A stretch of 64,000 nucleotides of DNA, from the NCBI RefSeq assembly GCF_022788715.1, contig NZ_CP085169.1, forward strand, positions 1-64,000, given 5' to 3'. Positions 43,124 through 52,929 of this stretch are shown here, piece by piece. A program made the position numbers and the translations under genes. The stretch's first letter is position 1. Every line of letters begins with the position of its first letter. The notes beneath the pieces were generated by a model. It worked only from the letters and a program-made list of their open reading frames with translations, had not been told where the DNA came from and did no database searches. The DNA is from Sulfitobacter sp. DSM 110093 (GTDB lineage Bacteria; Pseudomonadota; Alphaproteobacteria; Rhodobacterales; Rhodobacteraceae).

Positions 43124-43753
43124 ATCGACAATCCTTTTTCAAAGCAGAACCAGCATGTACGCCCCAATCTACTTGGCATCGAACATTATTCATTGTCTAA
43201 AATATGGGTCCGTCTTTTATTGAATGGCTTATCATAAAGTAAAGCGGGGAGGAGTTATGAAAGATTTCCCCTACGTTTGCAGGAAATTACTGCGTTTGGT
43301 GCGGAATTCCGGCTCATTGGCCACTTTGGTTATCGTCATATCAGCTTTGGCCATTCATAACTCTAGCTTTATCAACTGCAGGCTGGGCATTGTTCCTCCT
43401 TCCCTGTCTGGCAATTGGATTAAGGGCCGCAGCTTTCGCGCACTCGGAGCAGCGGTCAGATTTTAGGACGTGAGCGAAGCCCTTCGGGGGAGGCTTTCGG
43501 CTGCTCTAACGCGAGAACGCCGGGTTGGCCGATGGGGCGGCTCTGACGCCATGCGCCGCGTTTTCAGTGGAGCCCGTTCGCAAGGGTGACACGATCAATT
43601 CGCCTTACGCGATGTTCTATGCAACCTTGAACCCAAATGAAAAAGCAGCCTAACATTCGAACCAAACGCTCTCCGGCAAACAAGGGGCGGTTCAATGATT
43701 CCTGCTTTCTCGCTTCCAGGCGCCTAAGCCAAGCATGAAATTAGCCTTAAGGC
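43124..43753. other. Region without a supported gene
   Basis: About 630 bases. The plus strand ends an open frame near 43650 with FSVEPVRKGDTINSPYAMFY and ATLNPNEKAA before a TAA, which reads like the C-terminus of a lost protein, but I cannot name it. An 80-codon frame at 43224 has no family likeness. Confidence 0.4.
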
Positions 43754-43791
43754 GCATGGCCTCAGAACCACATGTGGGTCTGAGGCCATGC
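43754..43791 (-). terminator. Terminator of the SDR operon
   Basis: A perfect 13-bp stem (GCATGGCCTCAGA and complement) with a 12-base loop lies 26 bases after the SDR stop codon on the minus strand. It is the end of the AtuA-HisD-SDR operon. Confidence 0.75.
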
Positions 43792-43816
43792 GAAGCTGGA
43801 AGCTCACTTGCCAGTT

Positions 43817-44575
43817 TCAGCCAGCCGTCCATCCACCATCAATCAAGAGGTGCGTTCCCGTAATCATCTCTGCAGCGTCCGAACAGAGAAAAACGGCTGG
43901 GCCCATGATATCGGCCTCAGTGCCTACACGGTTCAGCTTGATTTTACTTTCTATCCAAGCCCGTTTTTCGGGGTCGGCGAAAGTCGCTTCCGTTAGAGGT
44001 GTTCGTATAAAGGTGGGGCAGAGTGTGTTAACGCGAATGTTTTGCGGGCCGAACTCAATCGCCATTGCCTTGGTCATCCCCTCAATAGCATGTTTGGATG
44101 CAGAATAGACCGCCCGATCCACACCGCCGACATGGCCCATTTGGCTGGATACAGTTAGGATCGAACCGCCACGCCCTTGCATCGCGCGCGCTGCGGATTG
44201 CGCGAGGAAATAGGCTGCGCGGAGATTCACGTTCATTACCGCATCGAAGTCTTGCGGGTCGGTGTCGAGCGCTGGACCGTGGCGGGCGAGGCCTGTGGAA
44301 TTAACAAGGATATCGAGCGGCGCAAGATCACTAACCGCGCGTCGCACAGCATCAGTATCGGTCACGTCCAGCGCCAATGCGTGCGCGTTCTTGCCCTCTG
44401 CGCGTAGTGCTGTCACCACCTTTTTCAACAAGGCTTCGCTACGCGCCGCCAAGGTTACATTCGCACCAGCTTCGGCTAGGGCGGCAGCGATCGCTAGACC
44501 AATGCCACGCGATGCGCCGGCCACCAATGCATGCTTGCCCGTAAGGCGCATCGAAGGGGTTCGGGGAAGCTCCAT
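43817..44575 (-). CDS. Short-chain dehydrogenase/reductase
   Basis: A 252-residue classical SDR oxidoreductase. The nucleotide-binding motif is GASRGIG (residues 20-26), the NNAG-like motif is NSTG, and the catalytic set is Ser144, Tyr157 and Lys161. The SDR ends in the usual LLIDGGWTAG. The choice of NAD or NADP is open, although the Arg after the first glycine favours NADP. The start at 44575 overlaps the HisD-family stop (TGATG). It is the last gene of a four-gene catabolic operon and probably oxidises or reduces an alcohol/ketone in that pathway. Confidence 0.93.
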   Translation of the reverse strand: MELPRTPSMRLTGKHALVAGASRGIGLAIAAALAEAGANVTLAARSEALLKKVVTALRAEGKNAHALALDVTDTDAVRRAVSDLAPLDILVNSTGLARHGPALDTDPQDFDAVMNVNLRAAYFLAQSAARAMQGRGGSILTVSSQMGHVGGVDRAVYSASKHAIEGMTKAMAIEFGPQNIRVNTLCPTFIRTPLTEATFADPEKRAWIESKIKLNRVGTEADIMGPAVFLCSDAAEMITGTHLLIDGGWTAG

Positions 44576-45900
44576 CAGCCCTTCACCACTGGCGCACCCG
44601 CAGCATAAGGCACGTTGACACCGCCATAACGTCGCACGCGGACATTGCATTGTTCCGCATGACCAGCAAACCCTTCGAGCATACAAAGACGTGAGCCATA
44701 AGCGCCCACCATTGCCGCGGCCTCATCTGTCAGGATGCGCTGATAGCTATGCGTTTTTAGATACTTACCAACCCATAATCCGCCAGTGTAGCGTCCCGCC
44801 TTTTTTGTTGGCAGGGTGTGATTAGTGCCGATCACCTTGTCTCCATTGGCTACATTCGTCCGTGGTCCCAAGAACAATGCGCCATAGCATGTCATGTTTT
44901 CCAGGAACCAATCATCGCGATCGGTCATCACCTGCACATGCTCGGATGCAATGTCATCTGCGACCGCCAACATTTCGTCATAAGTATCGCAAACAATTAC
45001 TTCGCCATACTCTTCCCAGCTGATTTTTGCAGTATCGGCCGTTGGCAGGATGCCAAGCAGGCGCTCGATTTCCTGCATTGTTCCTGTCGCCAACTCGCGG
45101 GAATTGGTCAGGAGAACGCAGGGGCTATTATATCCGTGTTCGGCCTGACCCAGTAGGTCGGTTGCGCAAAGTTCCGGATCGGCGGCAGACTCATCTGCAA
45201 TCACCATCGTTTCAGTTGGACCGGCAAAAAGATCAATGCCGACGCGACCGAATAGCTGACGCTTGGCCTCAGCAACAAAAGCATTTCCTGGGCCAACAAG
45301 AAGATGCACAGGGTCAATGGTCTCGGTGCCAATGGCCATTGCGCCAACCGCTTGAATGCCTCCTAGAACATAGATTTCATGTGCCCCGCCAAGATGCATC
45401 GCGGCAATCACCGCTGGATTTGGTTCGCCCTTGAAAGGCGGGGTGCAGGCGATGATGCGAGGGACACCAGCAACAGCAGCCGTAGCAACCGACATATGCG
45501 CGCTTGCGACCATCGGAAACTTACCGCCTGGCACATAACAGCCAACAGATTGCACTGGAATATTCTTATGGCCGAGGATTACGCCCGGTAGCGTCTCAAC
45601 TTCGATGTCCTGCATCGAATCCCGCTGTGCTTGGGCAAATTTGCGCACCTGTTCCTGCGCAAATTTGATGTCGTGCATTTCCTGATCGGAGACCTTTGCC
45701 ATCAAGGCTTCGATTTCACTATTCGACAGACGAAAAGACCTGGGTGAGTAGCTATCGAATTTTTCGGATAAATCCCGAACAGCTTCGTCGCCACGAGCCT
45801 CAATGTCTTGCAGGGTGGCTTCAACGACGGCGCGAGTTTTCAGATCATCTTCGGCACGATCACCCGCAGTTTTGCCACGTTTAAGATATTCGATTGTCAT
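44575..45900 (-). CDS. Histidinol dehydrogenase-family protein, catabolic type
   Basis: A 441-residue zinc-dependent dehydrogenase of the HisD family. Candidate metal and catalytic residues are in [20 protein letters not shown] and [14 protein letters not shown]. The opening [10 protein letters not shown] and the context resemble catabolic members such as sulfopropanediol dehydrogenase (HpsN) rather than the histidine-biosynthesis enzyme, which would be chromosomal. It likely oxidises a primary alcohol to a carboxylate in two NAD-dependent steps. The real substrate is unknown. It lies 40 bases after the AtuA C-terminal gene in one operon. Confidence 0.9.
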   Translation of the reverse strand: MTIEYLKRGKTAGDRAEDDLKTRAVVEATLQDIEARGDEAVRDLSEKFDSYSPRSFRLSNSEIEALMAKVSDQEMHDIKFAQEQVRKFAQAQRDSMQDIEVETLPGVILGHKNIPVQSVGCYVPGGKFPMVASAHMSVATAAVAGVPRIIACTPPFKGEPNPAVIAAMHLGGAHEIYVLGGIQAVGAMAIGTETIDPVHLLVGPGNAFVAEAKRQLFGRVGIDLFAGPTETMVIADESAADPELCATDLLGQAEHGYNSPCVLLTNSRELATGTMQEIERLLGILPTADTAKISWEEYGEVIVCDTYDEMLAVADDIASEHVQVMTDRDDWFLENMTCYGALFLGPRTNVANGDKVIGTNHTLPTKKAGRYTGGLWVGKYLKTHSYQRILTDEAAAMVGAYGSRLCMLEGFAGHAEQCNVRVRRYGGVNVPYAAGAPVVKG

Positions 45901-45939
45901 GTCGGGTGTCCTCCAAAGTCGCGCAATCGGGCGCGGTGA

Positions 45940-46302
45940 TTAGTCGTGAAGCGCAAATGCCAGCTCAGCTGGGACTGTGATTGGTAGCTCCAGCAGCCGG
46001 AACGATTGCGACTTTCCGTGCCCGTCCAAATTTAGGCTGCCGTTCACGCCGCCCTCGAGCGCGCCGTCCAATACGAAGTTCATGCCATTCAGACGCGGCA
46101 ATAGATACCTGCGCACTCGAGTTGTTCCACGATGTGCGAAAAGTTCGTTGACCCGCATCTCAGTCACCTGCTGGCACAACAAGGGATAAGCCGCTTCGTG
46201 ATATGCGAATACACACACGCTCAATCGCTCGCCCTTGTCGCCAGCTCTGGCATGGGCCAGTGCGTAAAGCGCAGTTTCAATGTTGTTAGAGTCTGCGTTC
46301 AT
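45940..46302 (-). CDS. AtuA-like C-terminal (ferredoxin-fold) domain protein
   Basis: A 120-residue protein matching the small domain at the end of long AtuA proteins: ALAHARAGDKGERLSVCVFA, RRYLLPRLNGMNFVLDGALE and GGVNGSLNLDGHGKSQSFRL. Here it is a separate gene whose ATG overlaps the stop of the AtuA N-terminal gene by four bases. The two products presumably form one enzyme. The ATG at 46302 is chosen for this coupling. Confidence 0.8.
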   Translation of the reverse strand: MNADSNNIETALYALAHARAGDKGERLSVCVFAYHEAAYPLLCQQVTEMRVNELFAHRGTTRVRRYLLPRLNGMNFVLDGALEGGVNGSLNLDGHGKSQSFRLLELPITVPAELAFALHD

Positions 46303-47681
46303 AGGAAGGTGACCTTTGTTTCGATCTCTCGTTTGGGCACAAGGAAGGATACCGTATGAATTCGTTCCACATGGCTTTGTCGAACGCCACCACCCCCTGC
46401 GGGGCCACAACATAGCAACGCCAACACTTCCTGCGTTGCCGCCATAACCTGGGCCTTGTCATCACTTTCCACAGCAAGACGGACCCGTAAATCTGCCGCT
46501 TGCGCGTCGGAGATTGTAGCTTGCAATGCTCCATCATCGCTGTCGAAGATGCTGGCAATACCGATCACATCTAGACGACTCCTCAGGTTCAAACCGCGGA
46601 TGCTCATGCGTTCTTTGAGGGTTGCTACGGCACGACGCGCACGGGGTAGGGCGTTCAGGCCAGCATATGAGATCTCTCCTTCGCCCAACCAGCCACCGCG
46701 CAGACTGACCGTAACCTTGTAGCTATCGGTGGCGGGGTGCCCGCGAACGCCACTTAATTCAATTTGGTTCTCAGCGACCTTCGTGATCTCAGCTTCGCTG
46801 ATATCTGCGACTACATCTGGTGTGATATAGGCGGCGGGGTCGTGGACCTCATAGAGCAGTTGCTCGCGGCCGGTCTGCACGTCCACACGCCCGCCGGTTC
46901 CATTTGCTTTAGTGATGGTTACGCGACCCTCTGCGCTTATCTCTGCCACAGGAAAACCGATGCGCGCGGGGTCGGGCACATCCTTTTTGCCGGGGTCACC
47001 AAAGTAGCCACCGCAAATTTGCGAACCGCACTCCAGAAGATGCCCCGCCATCGTGCCAATGGCCATCTTATCCCAGTCACTGGGAGACCAACCGAGGCCG
47101 TGAATTAATGGCCCTAAGGCGAGTGCGGGATCAGCCACGCGACCAGTCACCACAACATCAGCGCCTTCGTCTAGGGCCTGTGCTATACCCTCTGCCCCGA
47201 TATAAGCATTCGCGGCCAATATGCGGGCTGGATCCAGACTGTAGTCTGACGGCGTCCCTTCCCAGGGTGACAAGGTAATATCGGCGATCTTGGCGCGTAA
47301 ATCGTCCCCCTCTACTACCGCAATACGAGGTCGCCGAGCGCCGGCGGTTTTGGCGAGCTTATGGATTGCTCTAGCTGCCGCACGAGGATTGGCTGCGCCG
47401 AAGTTTCCAATGATCGGAATTTCGGCATCCAAACACTGCGCGATGATTGGTCCAACAAGCTGCTCTAAAAGCGGTTCATAGCCGCTCTGCGGATCATGTT
47501 GGCGCGCTTTTTGGGCCAAGGCTAAAGTCCGCTCGCCGAGTGTCTCAAGCATCAAAACCGAAGGTCGCCCATCGGCGATGAGATGCGCAACAACGGCTTG
47601 TGGCGCGTCCACCCGATCACCGGAGAAACCCGCGCCGCAGCCAATCAGCATCTCGCTATAAGGGGGTGAAAATTTTTTCAT
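46299..47681 (-). CDS. AtuA family protein (DUF1446)
   Basis: A 460-residue member of the acyclic-terpene-utilisation AtuA/DUF1446 family. The glycine-rich start IGCGAGFSGDRVDAPQAV and the blocks DVVVTGRVADPALALGPLIH and HLLECGSQICGGYFGDP are characteristic. The biochemical reaction of the family is poorly defined; it occurs in catabolic operons for branched acids and related compounds. The ATG at 47681 is preferred over a longer frame that runs through the promoter. It heads the operon AtuA-AtuA'-HisD-SDR and is divergent from a GntR regulator. Confidence 0.85.
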   Translation of the reverse strand: MKKFSPPYSEMLIGCGAGFSGDRVDAPQAVVAHLIADGRPSVLMLETLGERTLALAQKARQHDPQSGYEPLLEQLVGPIIAQCLDAEIPIIGNFGAANPRAAARAIHKLAKTAGARRPRIAVVEGDDLRAKIADITLSPWEGTPSDYSLDPARILAANAYIGAEGIAQALDEGADVVVTGRVADPALALGPLIHGLGWSPSDWDKMAIGTMAGHLLECGSQICGGYFGDPGKKDVPDPARIGFPVAEISAEGRVTITKANGTGGRVDVQTGREQLLYEVHDPAAYITPDVVADISEAEITKVAENQIELSGVRGHPATDSYKVTVSLRGGWLGEGEISYAGLNALPRARRAVATLKERMSIRGLNLRSRLDVIGIASIFDSDDGALQATISDAQAADLRVRLAVESDDKAQVMAATQEVLALLCCGPAGGGGVRQSHVERIHTVSFLVPKREIETKVTFL

Positions 47682-47703
47682 GTTGATGGTTTTATCATTA
47701 TGA

Positions 47704-47727
47704 ATAATATTGTCAATAATATTACAT
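47704..47727. promoter_or_regulatory. Candidate GntR operator before the AtuA operon
   Basis: The 12-mer ATTGTCAATAAT at 47709-47720 lies in the divergent AtuA/GntR promoter, within a longer AT-rich inverted repeat (AATATT on both sides). The same 12-mer occurs in the other orientation at 52573-52584, in front of the TAXI binding-protein gene, which suggests one regulator for both units. Confidence 0.6.
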
Positions 47728-47796
47728 ATTAAACTTTCCGGAAGCGGATTGCCGTTTGCAGGACAGAATGTGAAAGTGGCCAAAACAGGAGACGTC

Positions 47797-48483
47797 ATGA
47801 ACAAGAAGGCAAACCCTGGCAGTGAAAATGATCGCCTTACGGATCAGAACCGGATTATCGCTGAAATTGAATCAGACATCATCTTCGGCCATTTGCATCC
47901 GCGAGAGCATCTTGTCGAAGACCAGCTAATCGAGCGTTTCGCTACGACCCGTCACAAGGTTCGCACTGCTTTAACCGAACTGATTCAACGCGGTCTTGTC
48001 GTGCAGGTGCGAAACAAGGGTGCGCGCGTCCAAAACTACACTGCTGACGAGGTGCGCGGCCTCTATGACATTCGGAATGCGCTCCAGACACAGGCCATTA
48101 AGCGCATGGCGTTCCCTCTCAAGCCGGAGGTGGTAAGGTCCTTGCAGGACCTGCACGAAGAACACATCACTGCAGGTGAAAACGGTGCGCTTCAGGAGAT
48201 GTATGAGCTCAACAACCGGTTTCACGAGGTCTTTTTTGAGGCTTGTGAACTCCCTGTGCTGGCCAACGCGATACGTGACTACGCGTTTCGCACTCATCCG
48301 ATCCGCTCACGGGGGTTTTATGACGATACCTACCGCTGCGCCGCACAGGATGATCACGCAGACATCGTTGCCGAAGCCGCCAGTCAAGATGATGGCGCAC
48401 AAGAGCGCCTTATCCAGATCAATCTGCGCCACACCAACCGCCCCCGTGACATGTATCTGAGCGCAAATTTTCCGTCTAGCTAA
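47797..48483 (+). CDS. GntR-family (FCD/FadR-type) regulator
   Basis: A 228-residue regulator with an N-terminal winged helix (about 20-85, IESDIIFGHLHPREHLVEDQ, RHKVRTALTELIQRGLVVQV) and a C-terminal all-helical FCD effector domain (about 95-220, YDIRNALQTQAIKRMAFP, NNRFHEVFFEACELPVLANA) with the metal-type His residues in FHEVFF and DDHADIV. The ATG at 47797 with AGGAG upstream is preferred over a TTG-initiated longer frame. It is divergent from AtuA and converges on the cyclase gene; it probably represses both catabolic units until its effector binds. Confidence 0.9.
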   Translation: MNKKANPGSENDRLTDQNRIIAEIESDIIFGHLHPREHLVEDQLIERFATTRHKVRTALTELIQRGLVVQVRNKGARVQNYTADEVRGLYDIRNALQTQAIKRMAFPLKPEVVRSLQDLHEEHITAGENGALQEMYELNNRFHEVFFEACELPVLANAIRDYAFRTHPIRSRGFYDDTYRCAAQDDHADIVAEAASQDDGAQERLIQINLRHTNRPRDMYLSANFPSS

Positions 48484-48489
48484 GAGGAG

Positions 48490-49527
48490 CTATACCGTCG
48501 CAACTGGCGTTACAGGCGACCCAACCGCGCCAGGTAAGCGAAGAGGCGGAGCCGTCAGAAAGAACCGTGATCTACCCCTTGCGCGCAGCCACTCATTAAG
48601 CGGGCCCAAGCGCCACAATTCTCCAAGGTGAATTCCGAGCTTGAACAAGCAATGCTCGTGCAGGGGGAGAGATGAACCTTGCGGCCCCACGGGCGTGCGT
48701 TTTGTTTGCTCAACCGCATAATTGTCCGCGATTAAGACTGCGATGCCGCTTTCGGTGATCCAGTCGCGGAGGTCCTCATCTTGCCCATCAAGGACAGCAA
48801 AACTTCTCGCTAGCTTTTCCGCATCAGGCGTTCGGTTCATGCCCAGAAGGGCTTCCGCGAAGCCAGTGTGTAAGCAAAGCATGTCGCCAGCCTCAACCGC
48901 TATCTCATCTCTTTCCAGAACTTCCCGAAACATGGCGCCGGTCACGAGAGTGCGACCAGAACCAAAATGCCGAAGTAGATCGACCATGACGCCACGCCCT
49001 TGAACGCCAGTTTCAGCCATCCGCTCGATACCAAGGCGCTGAGCTTGGACGCCCTCCGGGCCCATGCCGCACCCGACATGTCCATCCCCAGTGGTTATGT
49101 GTTCGCCACCACGCCAACCGTTGTAATAGACAATTTCTGCGTCGCCATCACCGTCAGCATCAAAACGGGCTCCGACATGGCAAAGGGAATCCCACTGCGT
49201 TGAATATTGCATATGCAACAGGACTGCATCATCGCAGATCACATCTGTGATCGCAGGATCCTCGCGTGCGATGTCGTAATTGAAATTCGCGCTATCGTCG
49301 CGGATTGTCGCGAAGTGACGCGGAGGGCCGCGTCGGGGGTTCAAGAAGCTGCCACCGGGATAATCCAATGGAAGCGACAAGCAAAAACTCCGGCCTTCTT
49401 GAATTTCCTGCGCGGCCTGCCGGGTTCTCTCACTGGTGAGCAAGTTTAGCCGACCTCGTTCGTCATCGGGGCCGAATTCGCCCCAGTTCGAACCATCAGG
49501 CCGGTTGATCCAACGGCCAGCACTCAT
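48490..49527 (-). CDS. Cyclase-family hydrolase (kynurenine formamidase-like)
   Basis: A 345-residue member of the cyclase/KynB-like metal hydrolases. The metal-binding motif normally HxGTHxDxPxH appears here as QYSTQWDSLCHVG, keeping Asp and the last His in the long-form family pattern. GVMVDLLRH and DMLCLHTGF are other family blocks. Its start overlaps the TRAP permease stop (ATGA). It would hydrolyse a lactone- or amide-type intermediate brought in by the linked transporter. The substrate is unknown. Confidence 0.88.
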   Translation of the reverse strand: MSAGRWINRPDGSNWGEFGPDDERGRLNLLTSERTRQAAQEIQEGRSFCLSLPLDYPGGSFLNPRRGPPRHFATIRDDSANFNYDIAREDPAITDVICDDAVLLHMQYSTQWDSLCHVGARFDADGDGDAEIVYYNGWRGGEHITTGDGHVGCGMGPEGVQAQRLGIERMAETGVQGRGVMVDLLRHFGSGRTLVTGAMFREVLERDEIAVEAGDMLCLHTGFAEALLGMNRTPDAEKLARSFAVLDGQDEDLRDWITESGIAVLIADNYAVEQTKRTPVGPQGSSLPLHEHCLFKLGIHLGELWRLGPLNEWLRARGRSRFFLTAPPLRLPGAVGSPVTPVATV

Positions 49528-51434
49528 GGTTTTGCCGCCGTATAGGTCGCATTACCGTTCCGCCGCAGGGCTAAGATATGCACCAGCCCTAACAACGAAA
49601 AGCCCAGTATATCCGTATACCCGCCTGGCCAAATCAGCGCCAAGGCACCGAGCATTAGCATGCCACGAAATAGCCATCCACCAGCTCGATGGCCAGGTAG
49701 CACCATTCCCACCTGCGCTGCGGCAAGAGCATAAATGCCGATGCACGCGGTTAGCAAACTGTAGGTTATGCCAAAGGTAATACCATCGGTCAGCAGAAGC
49801 TCGGGGTGATAAACAAATACGAAAGGGACGATGAATCCAGGCAAAGCTAGTTGAACCGCAATCATGCCGACCTTCATCGGGTTCGTATCCTTGCCTGCGA
49901 TGGACGCCGCAATGAAGTTACTTGGACCGACTGGTGGCGTAATCGATGACAGCGCCGCAAAGTAAATCAAGAATAAGTGAGCAACCATTGGCTCTACACC
50001 ACTCGAAATCAGCGCGGGAGCGACTAGAACGGCCATCAGAAGGTAACAAACGATGGTCGGCAAACCTAAGCCAAGAATAATTGAGGTGATTGCTGTAAGC
50101 ACCAGAAGCAAGGGGAGGCTCTCCCCAGCTACCCCTTCGAGAATTTGAGAGAGAACGAGACCCAAGCCTGTGGTGCTGGTTAGGCCTGCGATGATGCCAG
50201 CGGCGGCGATGATCCCAACGATAACTGCCGCATTGCGGGCACCCTCGATCAGCCCTTGAAAGAGGTTTCGGATAGCAAAGACAAGAGAGCGGTTCTCGGC
50301 TAAATCGACCAGTGCGATGGAACAAAAAGCATAGAAGCCTGCTCGAGGTGGCGTGTAGCCCTGCACCAGCATTGCGATCAGGACAATGATAGGTAGGAAC
50401 TTCAACCAGCCGCCAAAAAAGAAATCGTCCTTCAAATCTATGGCATCAGACAGGTTGGTGGTTTCGACCCCCGCCAAATGATCGCGGGCGGCTCTCAGAT
50501 CAACCATTACGAAGATGCTGAGGTAGAACATGATTGCCAGCGGAATGCTTGCTAGCATCACGTTAGTATAGGTAATGCCGAGAATGTCGACCATTAGGAA
50601 GGCCGCGCCGCCGAGGATGGGTGGCACGAACTGCCCACCGACACTCGCCGTCGCCTCAACGGCGGCCGCAAACGGTCCAGAGAAACCAGTGCGCTTCATC
50701 AGCGGAATGGTGAATGCTCCGGTGCTCGCCGTGTTGCCATAAGCAGTGCCCATCACGGCACCAAGGCTGCCGCTGGCGATGACGGCGACTTTTGCCGGCC
50801 CACCGCGAGTTCGACCAAGCGCCTTTTGGGATTTTACTAGCAAAAAGTCTATGAAGCCAAGCTGGCCTAGATATGCTGCGAAGAGCACAAACAATACAAT
50901 ATAGCTTGCTGAAACACCGGTGATTGACCCGTAAATCCCCCGCCCAGTCAAGAATAATGCCTGAACGATTTGAGTGAAATCGAGCCCAGCATGGGAGAAA
51001 GGTGCCGGCAGGTTCGCGCCGGCAAGAGTGTAAACGATGAAGAACAGGGCGATAATCGGGATGCTCGGTCCAGCTACGCGCCAAGCTGCCACCAACGCCA
51101 TCAACAGCGCGATCAACCCAAGGCCGATTTCCGTGGATGATGGCGGCAAACCCGCGAACTGCCACATCTGCGGATACCAGTAGTAGGCATAAGCAGTGAC
51201 CAGAACGATCCCGACGATCCCAATAGTCCCAATCGCGCGTGATAAGCGGTCCGGTGCCTCACGCTGCATGGCAAACAGCATTAGAAAACCCAGACCTATA
51301 TGCAGGATCCGATTAAGAACTGGATCGAGAAAGAAAAAACCTGCGGCTAGCACCACGGTAACGGCACCGAAAATAAGGGCGCAGAGATCGGCAAACCGAC
51401 TTCTACCACGTGCGGGGATCTCGTCGACCGTCAT
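49524..51434 (-). CDS. TRAP transporter fused permease (DctQ-DctM type)
   Basis: A 636-residue membrane protein in which the small and large TRAP permeases are joined, the form that works with TAXI-type binding proteins. Membrane helices fill the whole sequence. The family marks are VIASGSLGAVMGTAYGNTAS, ATASVGGQFVPPILGGAAFL and LGLGLPTIVCYLLMAVLVAP with SSITPPVGPSNFIAA. It is 86 bases after the TAXI gene and overlaps the cyclase gene. The transported solute is probably a carboxylate. Confidence 0.94.
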   Translation of the reverse strand: MTVDEIPARGRSRFADLCALIFGAVTVVLAAGFFFLDPVLNRILHIGLGFLMLFAMQREAPDRLSRAIGTIGIVGIVLVTAYAYYWYPQMWQFAGLPPSSTEIGLGLIALLMALVAAWRVAGPSIPIIALFFIVYTLAGANLPAPFSHAGLDFTQIVQALFLTGRGIYGSITGVSASYIVLFVLFAAYLGQLGFIDFLLVKSQKALGRTRGGPAKVAVIASGSLGAVMGTAYGNTASTGAFTIPLMKRTGFSGPFAAAVEATASVGGQFVPPILGGAAFLMVDILGITYTNVMLASIPLAIMFYLSIFVMVDLRAARDHLAGVETTNLSDAIDLKDDFFFGGWLKFLPIIVLIAMLVQGYTPPRAGFYAFCSIALVDLAENRSLVFAIRNLFQGLIEGARNAAVIVGIIAAAGIIAGLTSTTGLGLVLSQILEGVAGESLPLLLVLTAITSIILGLGLPTIVCYLLMAVLVAPALISSGVEPMVAHLFLIYFAALSSITPPVGPSNFIAASIAGKDTNPMKVGMIAVQLALPGFIVPFVFVYHPELLLTDGITFGITYSLLTACIGIYALAAAQVGMVLPGHRAGGWLFRGMLMLGALALIWPGGYTDILGFSLLGLVHILALRRNGNATYTAAKP

Positions 51435-51520
51435 GGATTTTCTCCCGTAGGTTGCGGATCAGAACCGCATAAAGTGCCTATAATCTTCGGGCGCGGCACT
51501 TTTGGCCGCGCCCCATGAGT

Positions 51521-52540
51521 TTACCAGATGCCAATTTCTTTGAAGTAGCGGACCGCTCCAGAATGGTAGTCAAAGCCCTGATCCACTATGAACTCGCGCG
51601 ATGCTAATGCATTCTCCGGCACCCATTGGCTGCCATTCGAGTGGACAGAGGCAAGTTTGTCCGGGTTTTCATAGAGTGCTTTCGTCAACGCATAGGCGGT
51701 GTCATCGTCCATCTGGTCATTCACGATCATGATGGAAGGTAGAACAACTGTTGTGACTGGGCTCTCTTGGCCTGTGTAAGTGCCAACCGGGATGACACCC
51801 GTAGCCATGAAGGGCATGACCTTTTGTAGTGTGGCGATTTCATCTTCTGTTCCTGAAATCAGACGGGCGTTTGCCGAACTGGTGGCATCGACCACGGCGC
51901 CAGTCGGAATGCCGGGCGTAACAACCATAACCTCCAGGTCGCGGTTTTTGAGAGCCTCGGATTGCGCCTGATGGCCGATCCGGGCAGGATTGATGTTGTC
52001 GAGTGATCCTGCGATTGCTTGTATTGCCCCGGTCGTTACCTCAAACGATGCGCTGCCAGGTTCACCAACGCCGACTACGTAACCGCTACCGAACGCATCT
52101 GCCCAGCTGTCGATCCCAGATTCATCTCGAACGACAACCTGCATGAAATTCGCGTGACCCGCACCGATGACGCGGATCTTATCAGCATCGACAGTGCCGT
52201 CATTGACGCCGTTACGCATACTCGTGGCGAGCGACAGGCCAATATGCAGATCGTTCCCGGCGCTCAGGCGCCGTGCGTTTTCCATAGATCCCGCTGTTGT
52301 AATCGGCGTAACGACTGTCCCGAGAGCATCCCCAAACACCTTGGCAAAACCATTTCCGAGAACAAACCAGACACCGCCCTCACTGGCGGTCCCAAGTCGT
52401 AGCGAACCATCAGCCACTGCAGGCAACGCGCCGCTAATGGAGAGCGTCGCGGCAAGGGCGATTGTAGTTTTCCTAAGTGCTCCGAGCGATGCTGCAGACA
52501 GCACCGACAATAAAGAGCTGATATTACAGCTAAATTTCAT
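51521..52540 (-). CDS. TAXI-family TRAP substrate-binding protein
   Basis: A 339-residue periplasmic binding protein of the TAXI family. A long signal sequence ends at AVADG (about 44); the mature start is LRLGTASEGGVWFVLGNGFA, which is the TAXI signature, followed by ITTAGSMENARRLSAGNDLH. Near the end FDYHSGAVRYFKEIGIW is the typical closing segment. GGAGG six bases before the ATG supports the start. It heads the operon TAXI-permease-cyclase and shares an upstream 12-mer with the AtuA promoter. Confidence 0.93.
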   Translation of the reverse strand: MKFSCNISSLLSVLSAASLGALRKTTIALAATLSISGALPAVADGSLRLGTASEGGVWFVLGNGFAKVFGDALGTVVTPITTAGSMENARRLSAGNDLHIGLSLATSMRNGVNDGTVDADKIRVIGAGHANFMQVVVRDESGIDSWADAFGSGYVVGVGEPGSASFEVTTGAIQAIAGSLDNINPARIGHQAQSEALKNRDLEVMVVTPGIPTGAVVDATSSANARLISGTEDEIATLQKVMPFMATGVIPVGTYTGQESPVTTVVLPSIMIVNDQMDDDTAYALTKALYENPDKLASVHSNGSQWVPENALASREFIVDQGFDYHSGAVRYFKEIGIW

Positions 52541-52572
52541 TTCATTCCTCCTCCGAATTTATTATAAATAAC

Positions 52573-52596
52573 ATTATTGACAATTATGTCAATGGT
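52573..52596. promoter_or_regulatory. Candidate GntR operator before the TAXI operon
   Basis: ATTATTGACAAT (52573-52584) is the reverse complement of the 12-mer at 47709-47720. It is part of an inverted repeat ATTGAC-AATTAT-GTCAAT (52576-52593) 33-56 bases before the TAXI start codon, a usual place for an operator. Confidence 0.65.
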
Positions 52597-52929
52597 TCCG
52601 ATGCGCTTCATTGGCTAGGTAACCAGGCTCAAATCAACCGAGATATTGACGCTTTGTCTAATCCTCGAGCGTGGAGGCCTTGAAGGTTTTTGACCGATCT
52701 GGAAAAACCACTGCCGGTTTGAGAGCTTAATCCACTGCTCATTACCCACCAAAAGGATAAGCTATGTGACAGTTCAAATATAAAGGCCGCGGTTTTTCTT
52801 CAGGAAAGCTTGGGGACCACACTCAATACAAAAGCTAATCTCGGACCGTGAATAGAGCGGAATCTGCGATCCTCAGTATTTCTCAGACTGTTGCACTAAC
52901 TTAGCCGTTGAGCCAAGTTTTCGCTTTTG
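52597..52929. other. Region without a supported gene
   Basis: About 330 bases with only short reading frames and no repeat. It separates the TAXI promoter from a block of gene and IS scraps. Confidence 0.4.

Noticed and set aside
44575..45900. Histidine-biosynthesis HisD
   Set aside because: No other his genes are near; the operon with AtuA and SDR and the sequence start fit the catabolic branch better.
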